NCBI GenBank assembly: GCA_046328505.1
Contig: JAXLWL010000006.1
Span: 62,001-126,000 of the forward strand
Direction of reading: 5' to 3'
DNA: 64,000 bases
DNA from: JBDHWG01 sp046328505
GTDB lineage: Bacteria > Chloroflexota > Anaerolineae > Epilineales > JAHCIE01
Under the pieces are notes generated by a model. It did not search any database and had not been told where the DNA came from. It saw only the letters and a program-made list of their open reading frames with translations. Position numbers and translations under genes: made by a program. Below, piece by piece: positions 42,386-51,403 of the stretch; position 1 is the stretch's first letter, and each line of letters opens with the position of its first letter.

Positions 42386-45300
42386 ATGCACAAGGAGAAG
42401 CCGCGCGAGGCTGCCAGGACTGTTGATATTGGCTCAGAAGTGGTCCATCCGCCCACCAATCTACCACTGCAACTCACAAGTTTCGTTGGCCGCGAGCGCG
42501 AACTAGCCCTCGTCCGCGGCCACCTTGCCCACGCCCACCTTGTGACGTTGATCGGCGTGGGGGGCAGCGGCAAGACGCGCCTGGCGCACCAGGTAGCGTT
42601 CGACTGCCTGAATGACTTTCCGAGCGGCGTATGGTGGACCGAAATGGGCGCGCTCGACGACAGCAGCCTCGTGCCGCAGGCCGTTGCCGCGTCCCTCAGT
42701 CTACGCGGCGAGTTCACCCCCGGCGGCCTTGTGGAGATTATCGTCGACACCCTCCGCGAGGCCCGCGCCCTGCTTGTCTTCGACAACTGCGAGCACGTCG
42801 CCGCGGCTACCGCCCAAGTCGCCGAAGCCATCCTCCGCGCCTGTCCCGGCGTCACCATTCTCACCGCCAGCCGCGAACTCCTCAACGTCCCGGGTGAGAA
42901 GGCCTTCACGGTACCATCCCTCTCAGTGCCGGAACCCCCGCCACTACAAAATGGCGCCGCGGGGCCCCATCGGGAACACATCGCCTCCTACGAGGCCGTG
43001 CGTCTCTTCGTCGAGCGCGCCAGCGTCGCAGACCCTGATTTCGCGCTGACAGACGCTAATGCGCCCGTCGTCGCCCGCATCTGCCAGCGTCTCGACGGTA
43101 TTCCGCTCGCCATCGAGCTTGCGGCAGCACGAGTCAAGGTGCTGTCCGTGGAGCAGGTCGCGGCCCGTCTCGACGATCGCTTCCATCTCCTCGTCGGCGG
43201 CAGCCGCACCGCTCTGCCGCGCTACCGCACGATGCGCGCCACTCTGGACTGGAGCCACGAGCTCCTGTCACCGGAGGAGCGCGTTCTCTTCCGCCGCCTC
43301 TCCGTCTTCGCCCGCGACTTCACCCTGGAAGCGGCAGAGGCGGTCGCCGCGGGTGTTTGCCCGGATGACACCATCGCTCGCGGCGACGTGCTCGACCTGC
43401 TGTCGCATCTCGTGGACAAGTCGCTTCTGGAACGGCACCAGCGCGTGGAGGGCGCCACCGCCCGCTACCGCATGCTGGAGACTGTGTACGAGTACGCGCG
43501 CGAGAAGCTCGTGGCCGCGGCGGAGACCGAGGCCGTACAACGCCGCCACCTGCGCTGGTTTCTTGTCCTCGCTCAGCAGGCGGCGAGCGCAGTTCGCGGT
43601 CCGCGCCAGGGTGAGTGGCTGGATCGCCTGGAAGTCGAGCACGAGAACCTGCGCGCTGCCCTGGCCTGGAGCCAGGATGATGCCGACTCGCATCTAGACA
43701 GCTTGCGGCTGGGCGCGGCCCTCTTCTGGTTCTGGTATCTCCGCGGCTACACGACCGAGGGCCGCACCTGGCTGACGGCGATCCTGAAGCGCGGCCCTGT
43801 GTGCGAGCATCAGGAACCGGACGGGTACTTCCTTGCCGACATTCCGCTGGTCCCGGCTGAGGCCGTTGAGCCGCGTCGCGTCTACGCGGCCGTATTGTTG
43901 GGCGCGGGTGTCCTCGCCGCGTTCCAGGATGACTACGCCGTGGCGCGGGTGTATTTCGACGAGTGCATCGCTATCTATGAGAATACGGAGAACCAAAGAG
44001 GGCTGGCATATGCCTTGATGTTCGCCGGATTGGAGGCCGATTTCGAGGCCGACTACCCGCGCGCGCGGGAGATGCAGCCGATAAGCGTCGAGATGTTCCG
44101 CGAGCTGGGTGACCGCTGGGGCCTTGCCTGGGCGCTCAATTTCCTGGCGATGTCGTCCCTCGTCGCCGGCAACTACGCGACGATTCGCGGCCAGCTGGAA
44201 GAGAGCCTGTCGCTGTTCCACGAGATTGGCGATGAAGCGAGCGCGGCGATGCCCCTCGGCCTCCTGGGGATGATCGACCAGCGTCAGGGCAACTACGCCA
44301 GCGCCCTGCGCCGCCTCGAGCAGGCCATGGACATCTACCGGCACAACGGCGACCGCTGGCACATGGCCTTCGTTCTCACCAACCTCGGGCTGACGGAATT
44401 TCGCCTGAAGAAGTACGACCGCGCGCGCCAGTGTTTGGAGGACGCCGTCAATCTCTATCGAAATCTGGGCGACAAAGGTGCGCTCGCCACCGCGCTCAGC
44501 GATCTCGGAGATGTGGCGATGACGCAGGGCGACGATGCTGAAGCCGAGCGCTGGTACAAGGAAAGCCTGGCGCTCTGGGAGAAACTGAACATTCCCGGTG
44601 GCATCGCCTGGGTCAGGCACAATCTAGCGTTTATGGACGTGCTCCGAGGCCGTCTAGACGAAGCACAGGCTGTTTTTGAGGCAAGCGCGGCTGTTCTTCG
44701 GCAGATGAACGATGACTACTACCTGGCATCCGTTCTCGTCAGCCAGGCGATTACGGCCGTCTACCAAGGCAATTACCCCCTAGCGCATCAACTGTGCTGC
44801 GAGAGCCTGGGCATACGCTTGACCCTGGGGGACCGGCGAGGCATGGGCGACACCATGACCATCGTTGGGATGTACGCCCATGAGCAGGGCCAGATGGCCA
44901 CCTGCGTCCAGATGTTTGGAGTTGCCAAGGCCACCCGCGACTCGTTGGAAGCGCCGCTTGCAGAAAGATATTTGCCGCTCCACAACCAGTATCTGAGCAA
45001 CGCCCGAGCAGTGCTAGGCGAGAGTCAATTCCAGGAGTTGTGGAACGCCGGCCTGGCGCTCCCGCTCGACCAGGCGGTCGCGACGCTCCTTCAAAGTAGC
45101 CACGACAACATCCAGCTTCCCCGACCGGCCGCTATTCCGGCCGTGGAAGTGCTGGAGGAGGTCGCGCCTGTGCCCGTCGTCTCCGTGCGAGTGGACACTG
45201 TGCGCATCTACGGCCTGGGCAACGCCCAGCTCTACCGTGGCGACTACCATGTCCAGCCGCCAGACTACACGTACACGCGCGCCCCTGAGCTGCTGTTCTA

Positions 45301-45934
45301 CCTACTCACCCAACCCAACCGCTCGATGCATGCCATCGGCGCTGCCATCTGGCCCGAAGCCACCCCTCAACAGATGCGGGGCCGTTTCCACACTACGCTC
45401 CACAATCTGCGCAAGGTGCTGGGTGACCGGGACTGGATTCTCCGCTCTCGCGACGAGTACACGTTCAACCGCGACCTTCCGCACTGGTGCGACGTCGAGG
45501 CCTTCGACACCGAGGCGGCGGTGGGCCAGCGCCTCACCGCGACGGAGCCTGCCCGGGCGATAGACCACTTGCAGCGAGCCGTGGACCTCTATCGCGGTCT
45601 CTTCCTGAACGATGTGGGTAGCCCGTGGGCTGTGCCAACGCGCCAGGCGCTCGACATGACCTACATGCGAGCGCTCCTCGCTCTGGGTCGCCTGCACTAT
45701 GAGGCGGGCCACTTCGCCGAGGCCGACACGCTCTTTCGCCGTGCGGCTGAGCACGACGACTACGAGGAAGCCGCCCACCGCGGCATCATGCAGTGCCACG
45801 TGCGTCTGGGGGAGCGTGGCCAGGCGGTGCGCCACTACCAGACGCTCGCCGTCGCGCGGAAGCGGGAGCACATGAGCCCCGACCAGGAAACCACGGCACT
45901 GTACGAAAAGCTGCGCACGGGCCAGGAGATATGA
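42386..45934 (+). CDS. STAND ATPase-TPR regulator with C-terminal winged-helix/BTAD domain
   Basis: An 1182-residue transcription regulator. The N-terminal NTPase has TSFVGRERELALV, Walker A GVGGSGKT (57-64) and Walker B ALLVFDN (128-134) in the AfsR/LuxR-associated STAND style, then LTASRELLNVPGEKAF and LDGIPLAIELAAARV. About twelve TPR units occupy residues 480-870. The last 250 residues (VRIYGLGNAQLYRGDYHVQP onward) are an OmpR-like winged helix and a bacterial transcriptional activation domain as in SARP proteins. SARPs usually carry the DNA-binding part first; here it is last. GGGGGAG precedes ATG 42386. The stop overlaps the next gene (ATGA), suggesting it controls that operon. Confidence 0.92.
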   Translation: MHKEKPREAARTVDIGSEVVHPPTNLPLQLTSFVGRERELALVRGHLAHAHLVTLIGVGGSGKTRLAHQVAFDCLNDFPSGVWWTEMGALDDSSLVPQAVAASLSLRGEFTPGGLVEIIVDTLREARALLVFDNCEHVAAATAQVAEAILRACPGVTILTASRELLNVPGEKAFTVPSLSVPEPPPLQNGAAGPHREHIASYEAVRLFVERASVADPDFALTDANAPVVARICQRLDGIPLAIELAAARVKVLSVEQVAARLDDRFHLLVGGSRTALPRYRTMRATLDWSHELLSPEERVLFRRLSVFARDFTLEAAEAVAAGVCPDDTIARGDVLDLLSHLVDKSLLERHQRVEGATARYRMLETVYEYAREKLVAAAETEAVQRRHLRWFLVLAQQAASAVRGPRQGEWLDRLEVEHENLRAALAWSQDDADSHLDSLRLGAALFWFWYLRGYTTEGRTWLTAILKRGPVCEHQEPDGYFLADIPLVPAEAVEPRRVYAAVLLGAGVLAAFQDDYAVARVYFDECIAIYENTENQRGLAYALMFAGLEADFEADYPRAREMQPISVEMFRELGDRWGLAWALNFLAMSSLVAGNYATIRGQLEESLSLFHEIGDEASAAMPLGLLGMIDQRQGNYASALRRLEQAMDIYRHNGDRWHMAFVLTNLGLTEFRLKKYDRARQCLEDAVNLYRNLGDKGALATALSDLGDVAMTQGDDAEAERWYKESLALWEKLNIPGGIAWVRHNLAFMDVLRGRLDEAQAVFEASAAVLRQMNDDYYLASVLVSQAITAVYQGNYPLAHQLCCESLGIRLTLGDRRGMGDTMTIVGMYAHEQGQMATCVQMFGVAKATRDSLEAPLAERYLPLHNQYLSNARAVLGESQFQELWNAGLALPLDQAVATLLQSSHDNIQLPRPAAIPAVEVLEEVAPVPVVSVRVDTVRIYGLGNAQLYRGDYHVQPPDYTYTRAPELLFYLLTQPNRSMHAIGAAIWPEATPQQMRGRFHTTLHNLRKVLGDRDWILRSRDEYTFNRDLPHWCDVEAFDTEAAVGQRLTATEPARAIDHLQRAVDLYRGLFLNDVGSPWAVPTRQALDMTYMRALLALGRLHYEAGHFAEADTLFRRAAEHDDYEEAAHRGIMQCHVRLGERGQAVRHYQTLAVARKREHMSPDQETTALYEKLRTGQEI

Positions 45935-46020
45935 CGCTCCGCGCACCGCAGGTCATTTTCCAGGGCACGCTCACACCGGCCGACAAGGGCATCAGCGATT
46001 ACTGACTGCTGCCTTTCACT
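45931..46020 (+). pseudogene. 5' part of the CehA/McbA-type gene, cut off by an in-frame TGA
   Basis: ATG 45931 overlaps the upstream stop (ATGA) and has AGGAG ahead. It reads MTLRAPQVIFQGTLTPADKG then ISDY and a TGA at 46003-46005. Directly after, in the same frame, come LLPFTVPQGVSRLEV and the remainder of the hydrolase. The 24 codons look like the genuine N-terminus of this family, so a sense codon, perhaps TGG, became TGA; sequencing error is also possible. Confidence 0.75.
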
Positions 46021-47337
46021 GTGCCGCAGGGTGTGAGCCGCCTCGAAGTTAGCTACTCGTTCGACGAGAGCCACGACCAGGTCGTAGACATGGGCCTGTT
46101 CGACCCTCGTGGCATCGCGTTTCTCGCCGGCGACGGATTCCGCGGATGGAGCGGGTCGGCGCGGCGGCGCGCCGTTCTGACGGAGAGCGCCGCCACCCCA
46201 GGCTATCTCCCCGGCCCTCTTCTGCCGGGCCGCTGGCACGTCATCCTTGGCCTCTACCGCATTGCCCCCGGCGGGTGCGCCTGCACCGTCACGGTGACGC
46301 TCGACGATGGGCCGGGGGACGTCGGCGCGCTGGCCGTTCTCCCGGCGGTGGCAACGCCGCCGTTCGATGCCAGGCCGCGTGCCGGCCCAGCATGGTTCGC
46401 CGGCGACCTGCACTGCCACTCCCACCACAGCGATGCCCGGGGCAGCCTCGCAGATATCGCGGCAGAGGCGCGCGCCCGGGGCCTCGATTTCGTCGCCGTC
46501 GCGGACCACAGTACTGTCAGCCAGCAGGCGCACCTCAGCGCGCTCAGCAGCCCCGACTTCGTTCTCCTGCCCGCGCAGGAAGTGTCAACCTACTACGGGC
46601 ACCTGAACGCGTGGGGCGCGGCAGGCTGGCTCGACTTCCGCGCTCGGACGGATGCGGACATGGCGCGCATCATCACCGAAGGTCATCAGCGCGGCCTGCT
46701 CGTTTCTGCCAATCACCCCGATAGCACCGGCCGCCTCTGGAAGTACAGCCTGGATCTACCTTTCGATTGTTTCGAGGTCTGGAACGGACCCTGGTCGGCG
46801 GACAATGCCCTTTCCCTCGCGTCGTGGGATAGAATGCTTTGCGCCGGCCGCCGCGTCGTCGCCGTGGGCGGCAGCGACTACCACATGCCGGAGCCGCAAG
46901 ATGTCGGCACAGACGAGGCCGAAGGCTTGGGACGGCCGACGACCTGGGTATACGCCGACGACCTCACGCCCCAGGCGATCCTGGCCGGGCTTCGCGCGGG
47001 CCACGCTTCTATCTCGGCGTCACGCGACGGCCCTCGCCTGTGGCTCATTGCCGAGACGGCTGACGGCATAGCGATGCAGGGCGATAGGCTCCCGGCCGCC
47101 GATGCCAAAATCACGTGCCGGGTCTCGACCGCCGTAGACGGTGTGCTTCTACTCATCACCACCGAGGGCGTCGTAGAGAAGCAAGCCGTGAGGGCGGGCG
47201 AGACAAGTGTTCAGGCTCGGCTCGATATGGCGATGCACGGCTATGTTCGCGCCGAGCTGCGCCGCAATGATTCGATGGACACGGCTGAGGCAATTTTGTT
47301 GGCGTTGACTAACCCAATTCTGCAATTGACAGGATGA
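46021..47337 (+). CDS. CehA/McbA-family metallohydrolase (PHP domain)
   Basis: A 438-residue open frame from GTG 46021. The PHP metal site is visible: GDLHCHSHHSD (His/Asp ligands), VAVADHSTVS, a later ANHPDSTG and GGSDYH. CehA/McbA proteins hydrolyse carbamates and phosphoesters; in this setting a phosphodiester or sugar-phosphate substrate brought in by the adjacent importer is plausible. An N-terminal beta domain (residues 1-120) precedes the PHP part. The in-frame TGA just upstream means either restart at this GTG (no good RBS) or an inactivated gene. It overlaps the next gene by four bases. Confidence 0.82.
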   Translation: MPQGVSRLEVSYSFDESHDQVVDMGLFDPRGIAFLAGDGFRGWSGSARRRAVLTESAATPGYLPGPLLPGRWHVILGLYRIAPGGCACTVTVTLDDGPGDVGALAVLPAVATPPFDARPRAGPAWFAGDLHCHSHHSDARGSLADIAAEARARGLDFVAVADHSTVSQQAHLSALSSPDFVLLPAQEVSTYYGHLNAWGAAGWLDFRARTDADMARIITEGHQRGLLVSANHPDSTGRLWKYSLDLPFDCFEVWNGPWSADNALSLASWDRMLCAGRRVVAVGGSDYHMPEPQDVGTDEAEGLGRPTTWVYADDLTPQAILAGLRAGHASISASRDGPRLWLIAETADGIAMQGDRLPAADAKITCRVSTAVDGVLLLITTEGVVEKQAVRAGETSVQARLDMAMHGYVRAELRRNDSMDTAEAILLALTNPILQLTG

Positions 47338-48827
47338 TTATCATGTTTCGTCGAATTGTCCCTCTCATTGTTGGTGGGCTTTTCGTGGGCGCCGTTGCCG
47401 CGGCATGTACCGGCGCGGCGGTTCCCCCAACATCTCAGACGTCGCCCGCCGCGACCGGGACCGCCGTGACGAGCACAGCGCCTGCCGCCACGGCAAAACC
47501 GGCATCCACGCCTGTGGCGGCGGCGAACAGCGCCCCAATCACTCTATCCATCAACTGCGGCTGCTCCCAGGGCGGCGACGGTGACACCACATACCGCTGG
47601 CTGACCACCGTCGTCAGCCCATTGTTCGAAGAGAAGATGCGCGAGGAAGGCAAAATCGTGCGGGTCGACATCGTCCAATCGACGCTGAGCGACGAGGACC
47701 TCAAGAAGCAATACGCCCTCGACATCCGCGGTGGGCGCGGCGCAGACATCCTCGGCTTCGATGGCTTCTGGGTGCCACAGTTCGTCGCCGGCGGTCTGCT
47801 CAAGTCCTTGGACGAAGTGGCCGGCCCCGCCGTCAACACCTGGGAAGGCTGGGCGCACATACCGCCGCCGCTGCAGGGGATCATGAGCTACAACGGCAAG
47901 CGCTACGGCATCGCCGAAGGTACCGACGTGCGCGGCCTGTGGTACCGCAAAGACATCTTTAAGGACGTCGGGCTGCCGGACCCGTGGCAGCCCAAGAGCT
48001 GGGATGATATTCTCGCCGCGGCCCGCCTCATCAAACAGAAGCGCCCGGATGTGACGCCGCTTCAGATTATCGGCGGAACAGCCAACGGCGAGGCGACGAC
48101 GATGCAGGGATGGTATCCCTTGCTCCTCGGCACCGGCGTCAGCGTCTACAACTTCGCCACCAACAAATACACCGATGCGGCGCAGCAGCTGGCGGACGCG
48201 CTTGCCTTCTACAAGCTGGTCTACGTTGATGAGAAGCTCGGGAATCCGCGCTACCAGCTCGTCCAGGGCGGCCGCGAGCAATCGCAGCGCGACTTCCGCG
48301 ACGGCAAGATCGCCATCTACGCCGAGGGCGACTACCTCTGGCGGGCCGTGCTCAACGAGGGCGACACGGCGCTCCCGAACAAGGAGCAGCTTGTCGGGGC
48401 CGCCAAGATGCCCGCGAGCGCGCCGGGTAAGGGCATCCGCGGGCAGGATTTCGTGACTGTGTCCGGTGGTGCGGGCTATGTCATGAACCCCAGCACGTCC
48501 CATCCCGCCGAGGCCTGGGATCTGCTGGAAACGATGTTCAGCAAGGAGGCCCTGGACGGCTACCAGAAGATCGAGCCGCGAGTCCGCGTGCGGGATGACG
48601 TGGCCGTGCCAAACGATCCCGTGGTGACTGGCCTCGCGCAGCAGCTCCTGCCGCTCACCACGACGCGCCCTCCCGACCCGGACTACCCCGCCGTCTCCGT
48701 CGCCATTCAACAGGCGACCGAGAGCGTCATCGCCGGAGAGAAAAGCCCGCAGGATGCCGCGGCGGCGTACGCCAAGCGCCTGGTGGAAATCGTCGGGCCG
48801 GATCGAGTAGAACGGCCGACACAGTGA
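47334..48827 (+). CDS. ABC transporter solute-binding lipoprotein (family 1)
   Basis: A 497-residue extracellular binding protein. MIIMFRRIVPLIVGGLFVGA leads to lipobox VAAAC, then a Thr/Ala-rich linker (about 30-65) and the mature domain opening APITLSINCGCSQGGDGDTT. ADILGFDGFWVPQFVAGGLL and EGTDVRGLWYRKDIFKDVGL cover the hinge and ligand loop of extracellular solute-binding proteins for sugars. The start ATG 47334 overlaps the hydrolase stop (ATGA); ATG 47343 is also possible. It pairs with the two permeases that follow. Confidence 0.9.
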   Translation: MIIMFRRIVPLIVGGLFVGAVAAACTGAAVPPTSQTSPAATGTAVTSTAPAATAKPASTPVAAANSAPITLSINCGCSQGGDGDTTYRWLTTVVSPLFEEKMREEGKIVRVDIVQSTLSDEDLKKQYALDIRGGRGADILGFDGFWVPQFVAGGLLKSLDEVAGPAVNTWEGWAHIPPPLQGIMSYNGKRYGIAEGTDVRGLWYRKDIFKDVGLPDPWQPKSWDDILAAARLIKQKRPDVTPLQIIGGTANGEATTMQGWYPLLLGTGVSVYNFATNKYTDAAQQLADALAFYKLVYVDEKLGNPRYQLVQGGREQSQRDFRDGKIAIYAEGDYLWRAVLNEGDTALPNKEQLVGAAKMPASAPGKGIRGQDFVTVSGGAGYVMNPSTSHPAEAWDLLETMFSKEALDGYQKIEPRVRVRDDVAVPNDPVVTGLAQQLLPLTTTRPPDPDYPAVSVAIQQATESVIAGEKSPQDAAAAYAKRLVEIVGPDRVERPTQ

Positions 48828-49753
48828 GTGTATTCCCGCACAGCCAGGTCAGCGAGAGGCGGTTGACCCGGCGCACCAGCGCAGCCTTCCTGGCGCCCGC
48901 CGCGCTCCTGGTGGTCACTTTCCTTGTCGTGCCGTTCGTCTGGACGCTGGTCATCAGCCTGACGAATCTCCATCTCCTCGGCTTTGGCGCGGGGACGATG
49001 GATTTCGTCGGTCTGGCAAACTACGCCCGCCTGTTGGAGTCAGATGGCTGGCTGAGTCCGGGCGGCTTTGGCTGGTCGCTGTGGGTCACGGTTGAGTTCG
49101 TGATCGGCTCGGCGATTATCGGCCAGGTGGCGCTGGGGCTGGCGCTGGCCTGGGCGCTGTACGGCTTGCGCGGGCCGCTGCGCGAGATTGTGTTGAGCCT
49201 GGCCATCGTGGCGTGGATCCTGCCCGACACCGTGGTTGCCTTCGCCTGGCTTGCTTTCCTCAATCCCGACCGAGGCGCGCTGAACGCGGCCATCGCCGCG
49301 CTCGGCTTGGGACGGCCCGACTGGCAACTCGACCTCGCCCTGCTCGCGATGATACTGTTCAACTCGTGGCGCGGCGCAGCGTTCTCCATGCTCTTGTTCT
49401 CGGCCGCGCTGGCCACCATTCCGCCCTCGTTCCTGGAGGCGTCTACGGTGGCCGGCGCGTCCAGCTGGCAAAAGTTTCGCGACATCGTCTTGCCGCTGCT
49501 GCGGGGCTATATTGTCGCGGACCTGGTGCTCGTCATCCTGTGGACGATCAACACGTTCACGCCGTTTCTGCTGACAGGCGGGGGGCCGATGCGGCGAAAT
49601 GAAACCCTGGCGATCTACACCTACCGAACGGCCTTTTCAGATCCGATGCTCTTCGGCCAGGGCGCAGCCATCTCTGTCGTCGTGCTGATGCTCAATCTGT
49701 TGCTCGGCCTCGCCTTCCTGGGCTACGTGCAGCGGAACAGGGTTAGCCTGTGA
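48824..49753 (+). CDS. Sugar ABC transporter permease, MalF-like
   Basis: A 309-residue inner-membrane permease with six segments, from GTG 48824 overlapping the previous stop (GTGA). The EAA loop is SFLEASTVAGASSWQKFRDI followed by VLPLLRGY. FLAPAALLVVTFLVVPFVWT is the first membrane helix, and FVGLANYARLLESDGW the typical post-helix motif. There is no ATPase gene in this operon either. Confidence 0.92.
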   Translation: MSVFPHSQVSERRLTRRTSAAFLAPAALLVVTFLVVPFVWTLVISLTNLHLLGFGAGTMDFVGLANYARLLESDGWLSPGGFGWSLWVTVEFVIGSAIIGQVALGLALAWALYGLRGPLREIVLSLAIVAWILPDTVVAFAWLAFLNPDRGALNAAIAALGLGRPDWQLDLALLAMILFNSWRGAAFSMLLFSAALATIPPSFLEASTVAGASSWQKFRDIVLPLLRGYIVADLVLVILWTINTFTPFLLTGGGPMRRNETLAIYTYRTAFSDPMLFGQGAAISVVVLMLNLLLGLAFLGYVQRNRVSL

Positions 49754-50577
49754 GCACCGCGCGGATCGTGGGCCGCCTCGCGCGCGCCATATTTATCACT
49801 GCAATCGTGGCATTCTACGCCGCGCCGCTTCTGTGGGTTGTGTTGACACCCTTCAACCCTCGCCCAGGTGCCAGCCTTGAAATCCCGGCGCATCCTACGC
49901 TGGCCAGCTTCCAGCAGCTTTTCGCCGCGCCTACGACGGCGGTCGCCCTATCCTGGAACACCCCTATCATCAGCCTCGGCGTCACGCTGGTCGTCTTTAC
50001 GACAGCTGCCCTGGCCGCCTACGCCATGTCGCGGGGCGCCATTCCAGCCCACGGTTTTGTCCTGTACGGCCTCGTCCTCATCACCGCGGTGGTTTCAGGT
50101 CCGGCCGCCATGATTCCCATGTATCTCATCGCGGCGGACCTGCGACTCCTCGATAGCCACGTGGGAGTCATCCTGGTGCTCGCCGCGCTCCTTCTCCCGC
50201 CAGCCATGTATCTGATACGCGGCTTCCTCACCGGCGTGCCGCGCTCGTGCGAGGAGGCAGCCCAGCTGGCCGGCGCATCACCGCTGCGCACTCTGCACGA
50301 CGTCGTCCTTCCCCTGATTCGGCCGGGGTTGGTGGTCGTCGCGGTGTGGGTCTTCGTCTCGGCATGGGGCGAGTTTTTCGTCCCCTTCGTTCTCCTGCGC
50401 GCCCCTAACCTCTTCCCGGCCGCTCTGGTCATCTACGGCTTCCGCGACCCCGCCGGGCTTGCCCGTGTACCGGCCATGTCGGCTTTCGCCCTTCTCTATG
50501 CCCTCCCCGTCATCATCCTCTATGTGTTCGTGAGCCGCCGCTTCGGATTCCGGTTCTTTGGCGGCTACCGCGGGTAG
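49750..50577 (+). CDS. Sugar ABC transporter permease, MalG-like
   Basis: A 275-residue inner-membrane permease from GTG 49750, again with a GTGA overlap. The EAA loop reads RSCEEAAQLAGASPLRTLHD followed by VVLPLIRPGL. AALAAYAMSRG and the final FVSRRFGFRFFGGYRG are typical of the MalG half. It is the last gene of the regulator-hydrolase-importer operon. Confidence 0.92.
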   Translation: MSTARIVGRLARAIFITAIVAFYAAPLLWVVLTPFNPRPGASLEIPAHPTLASFQQLFAAPTTAVALSWNTPIISLGVTLVVFTTAALAAYAMSRGAIPAHGFVLYGLVLITAVVSGPAAMIPMYLIAADLRLLDSHVGVILVLAALLLPPAMYLIRGFLTGVPRSCEEAAQLAGASPLRTLHDVVLPLIRPGLVVVAVWVFVSAWGEFFVPFVLLRAPNLFPAALVIYGFRDPAGLARVPAMSAFALLYALPVIILYVFVSRRFGFRFFGGYRG

Positions 50578-50628
50578 CCCTGTTGTCCTTGACCCAGACA
50601 TTCATTATAGAAGAGAGGAGTGATTACG

Positions 50629-51312
50629 ATGGCTGAAGGCACGACTCATCTTCACTTCGACGGCATCGGAACCTACATCGAGGTCCCCAGCAGCCCTGAT
50701 TTCAGCGTCACGACCACGGGCGAGCTCACGGTGTCCGCTCGCATGCGGCCCGAGACGCTCTCGTTCGCGAGCGCGGAAGGATCGGGCTATGTGCACTGGC
50801 TCGGCAAAGGCGAGAAGGGACAGTACGAGTGGACGTTTCGGATGTATAGCGAGGATAACTCCGAGGGCCGCGGCAACCGCATCAGCTTCTACGTCTTCAA
50901 CCCGACCGGTGGCCTCGGCACCGGTAGCCACTTCCAGGACACACTCGAGCCGGGGCAGTGGATCCACGTGGTCGGCGCGGCCGACACTCACCGCACTTAC
51001 ATCTACCGCGACGGCATCAGGCGAGACAGCGACGTATACGCGGGGAAGATCACGCCACACGCCGGCAATGCGCCGCTACGCATCGGAACACGTGATCTGA
51101 ACAGTTTCTTCCAGGGAGAGATTAGCGAGGTACGGCTCTGGAATCGCCTCTTGAGCGACAGCGAAGTCGCGGACCTCTTCAACGCCGGCATTGCGCCGGC
51201 CCAGGGGCTCGTCGCCGAGTATCTGCTCACGCAAGACATCGCGCCCGACTCCGCCGGTCGCCACAACGGGGTCATCCATGCCCCATCCTGGCTGCCGGAC
51301 ACCGGCCCGTAG
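50629..51312 (+). CDS. LamG/concanavalin-A-like lectin domain protein
   Basis: A 227-residue single-domain protein. LHFDGIGTYIEVPSSPDFSV is the opening LamG strand, FSVTTTGELTVSARMRPETL and GQWIHVVGAADTHRTYIYRD follow, and FFQGEISEVRLWNRLLSDSE with a C-terminal GLVAEYLL is the typical close of laminin-G/pentraxin-like jelly rolls. There is no signal peptide, so it is either cytoplasmic or exported by another route. ATG 50629 follows AGAGGAG by nine bases. It stands between the importer operon and the convergent lpd gene and may be cotranscribed with the former. Confidence 0.85.
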   Translation: MAEGTTHLHFDGIGTYIEVPSSPDFSVTTTGELTVSARMRPETLSFASAEGSGYVHWLGKGEKGQYEWTFRMYSEDNSEGRGNRISFYVFNPTGGLGTGSHFQDTLEPGQWIHVVGAADTHRTYIYRDGIRRDSDVYAGKITPHAGNAPLRIGTRDLNSFFQGEISEVRLWNRLLSDSEVADLFNAGIAPAQGLVAEYLLTQDIAPDSAGRHNGVIHAPSWLPDTGP

Positions 51313-51403
51313 CCGAACGAGGAAACGGAAGCGACGCACGCCGAAGGGAACTGGACCACGAAGGACGCAAGACGTTAGGGACGCGTGCGAGGGGCTGCGG
51401 CTG

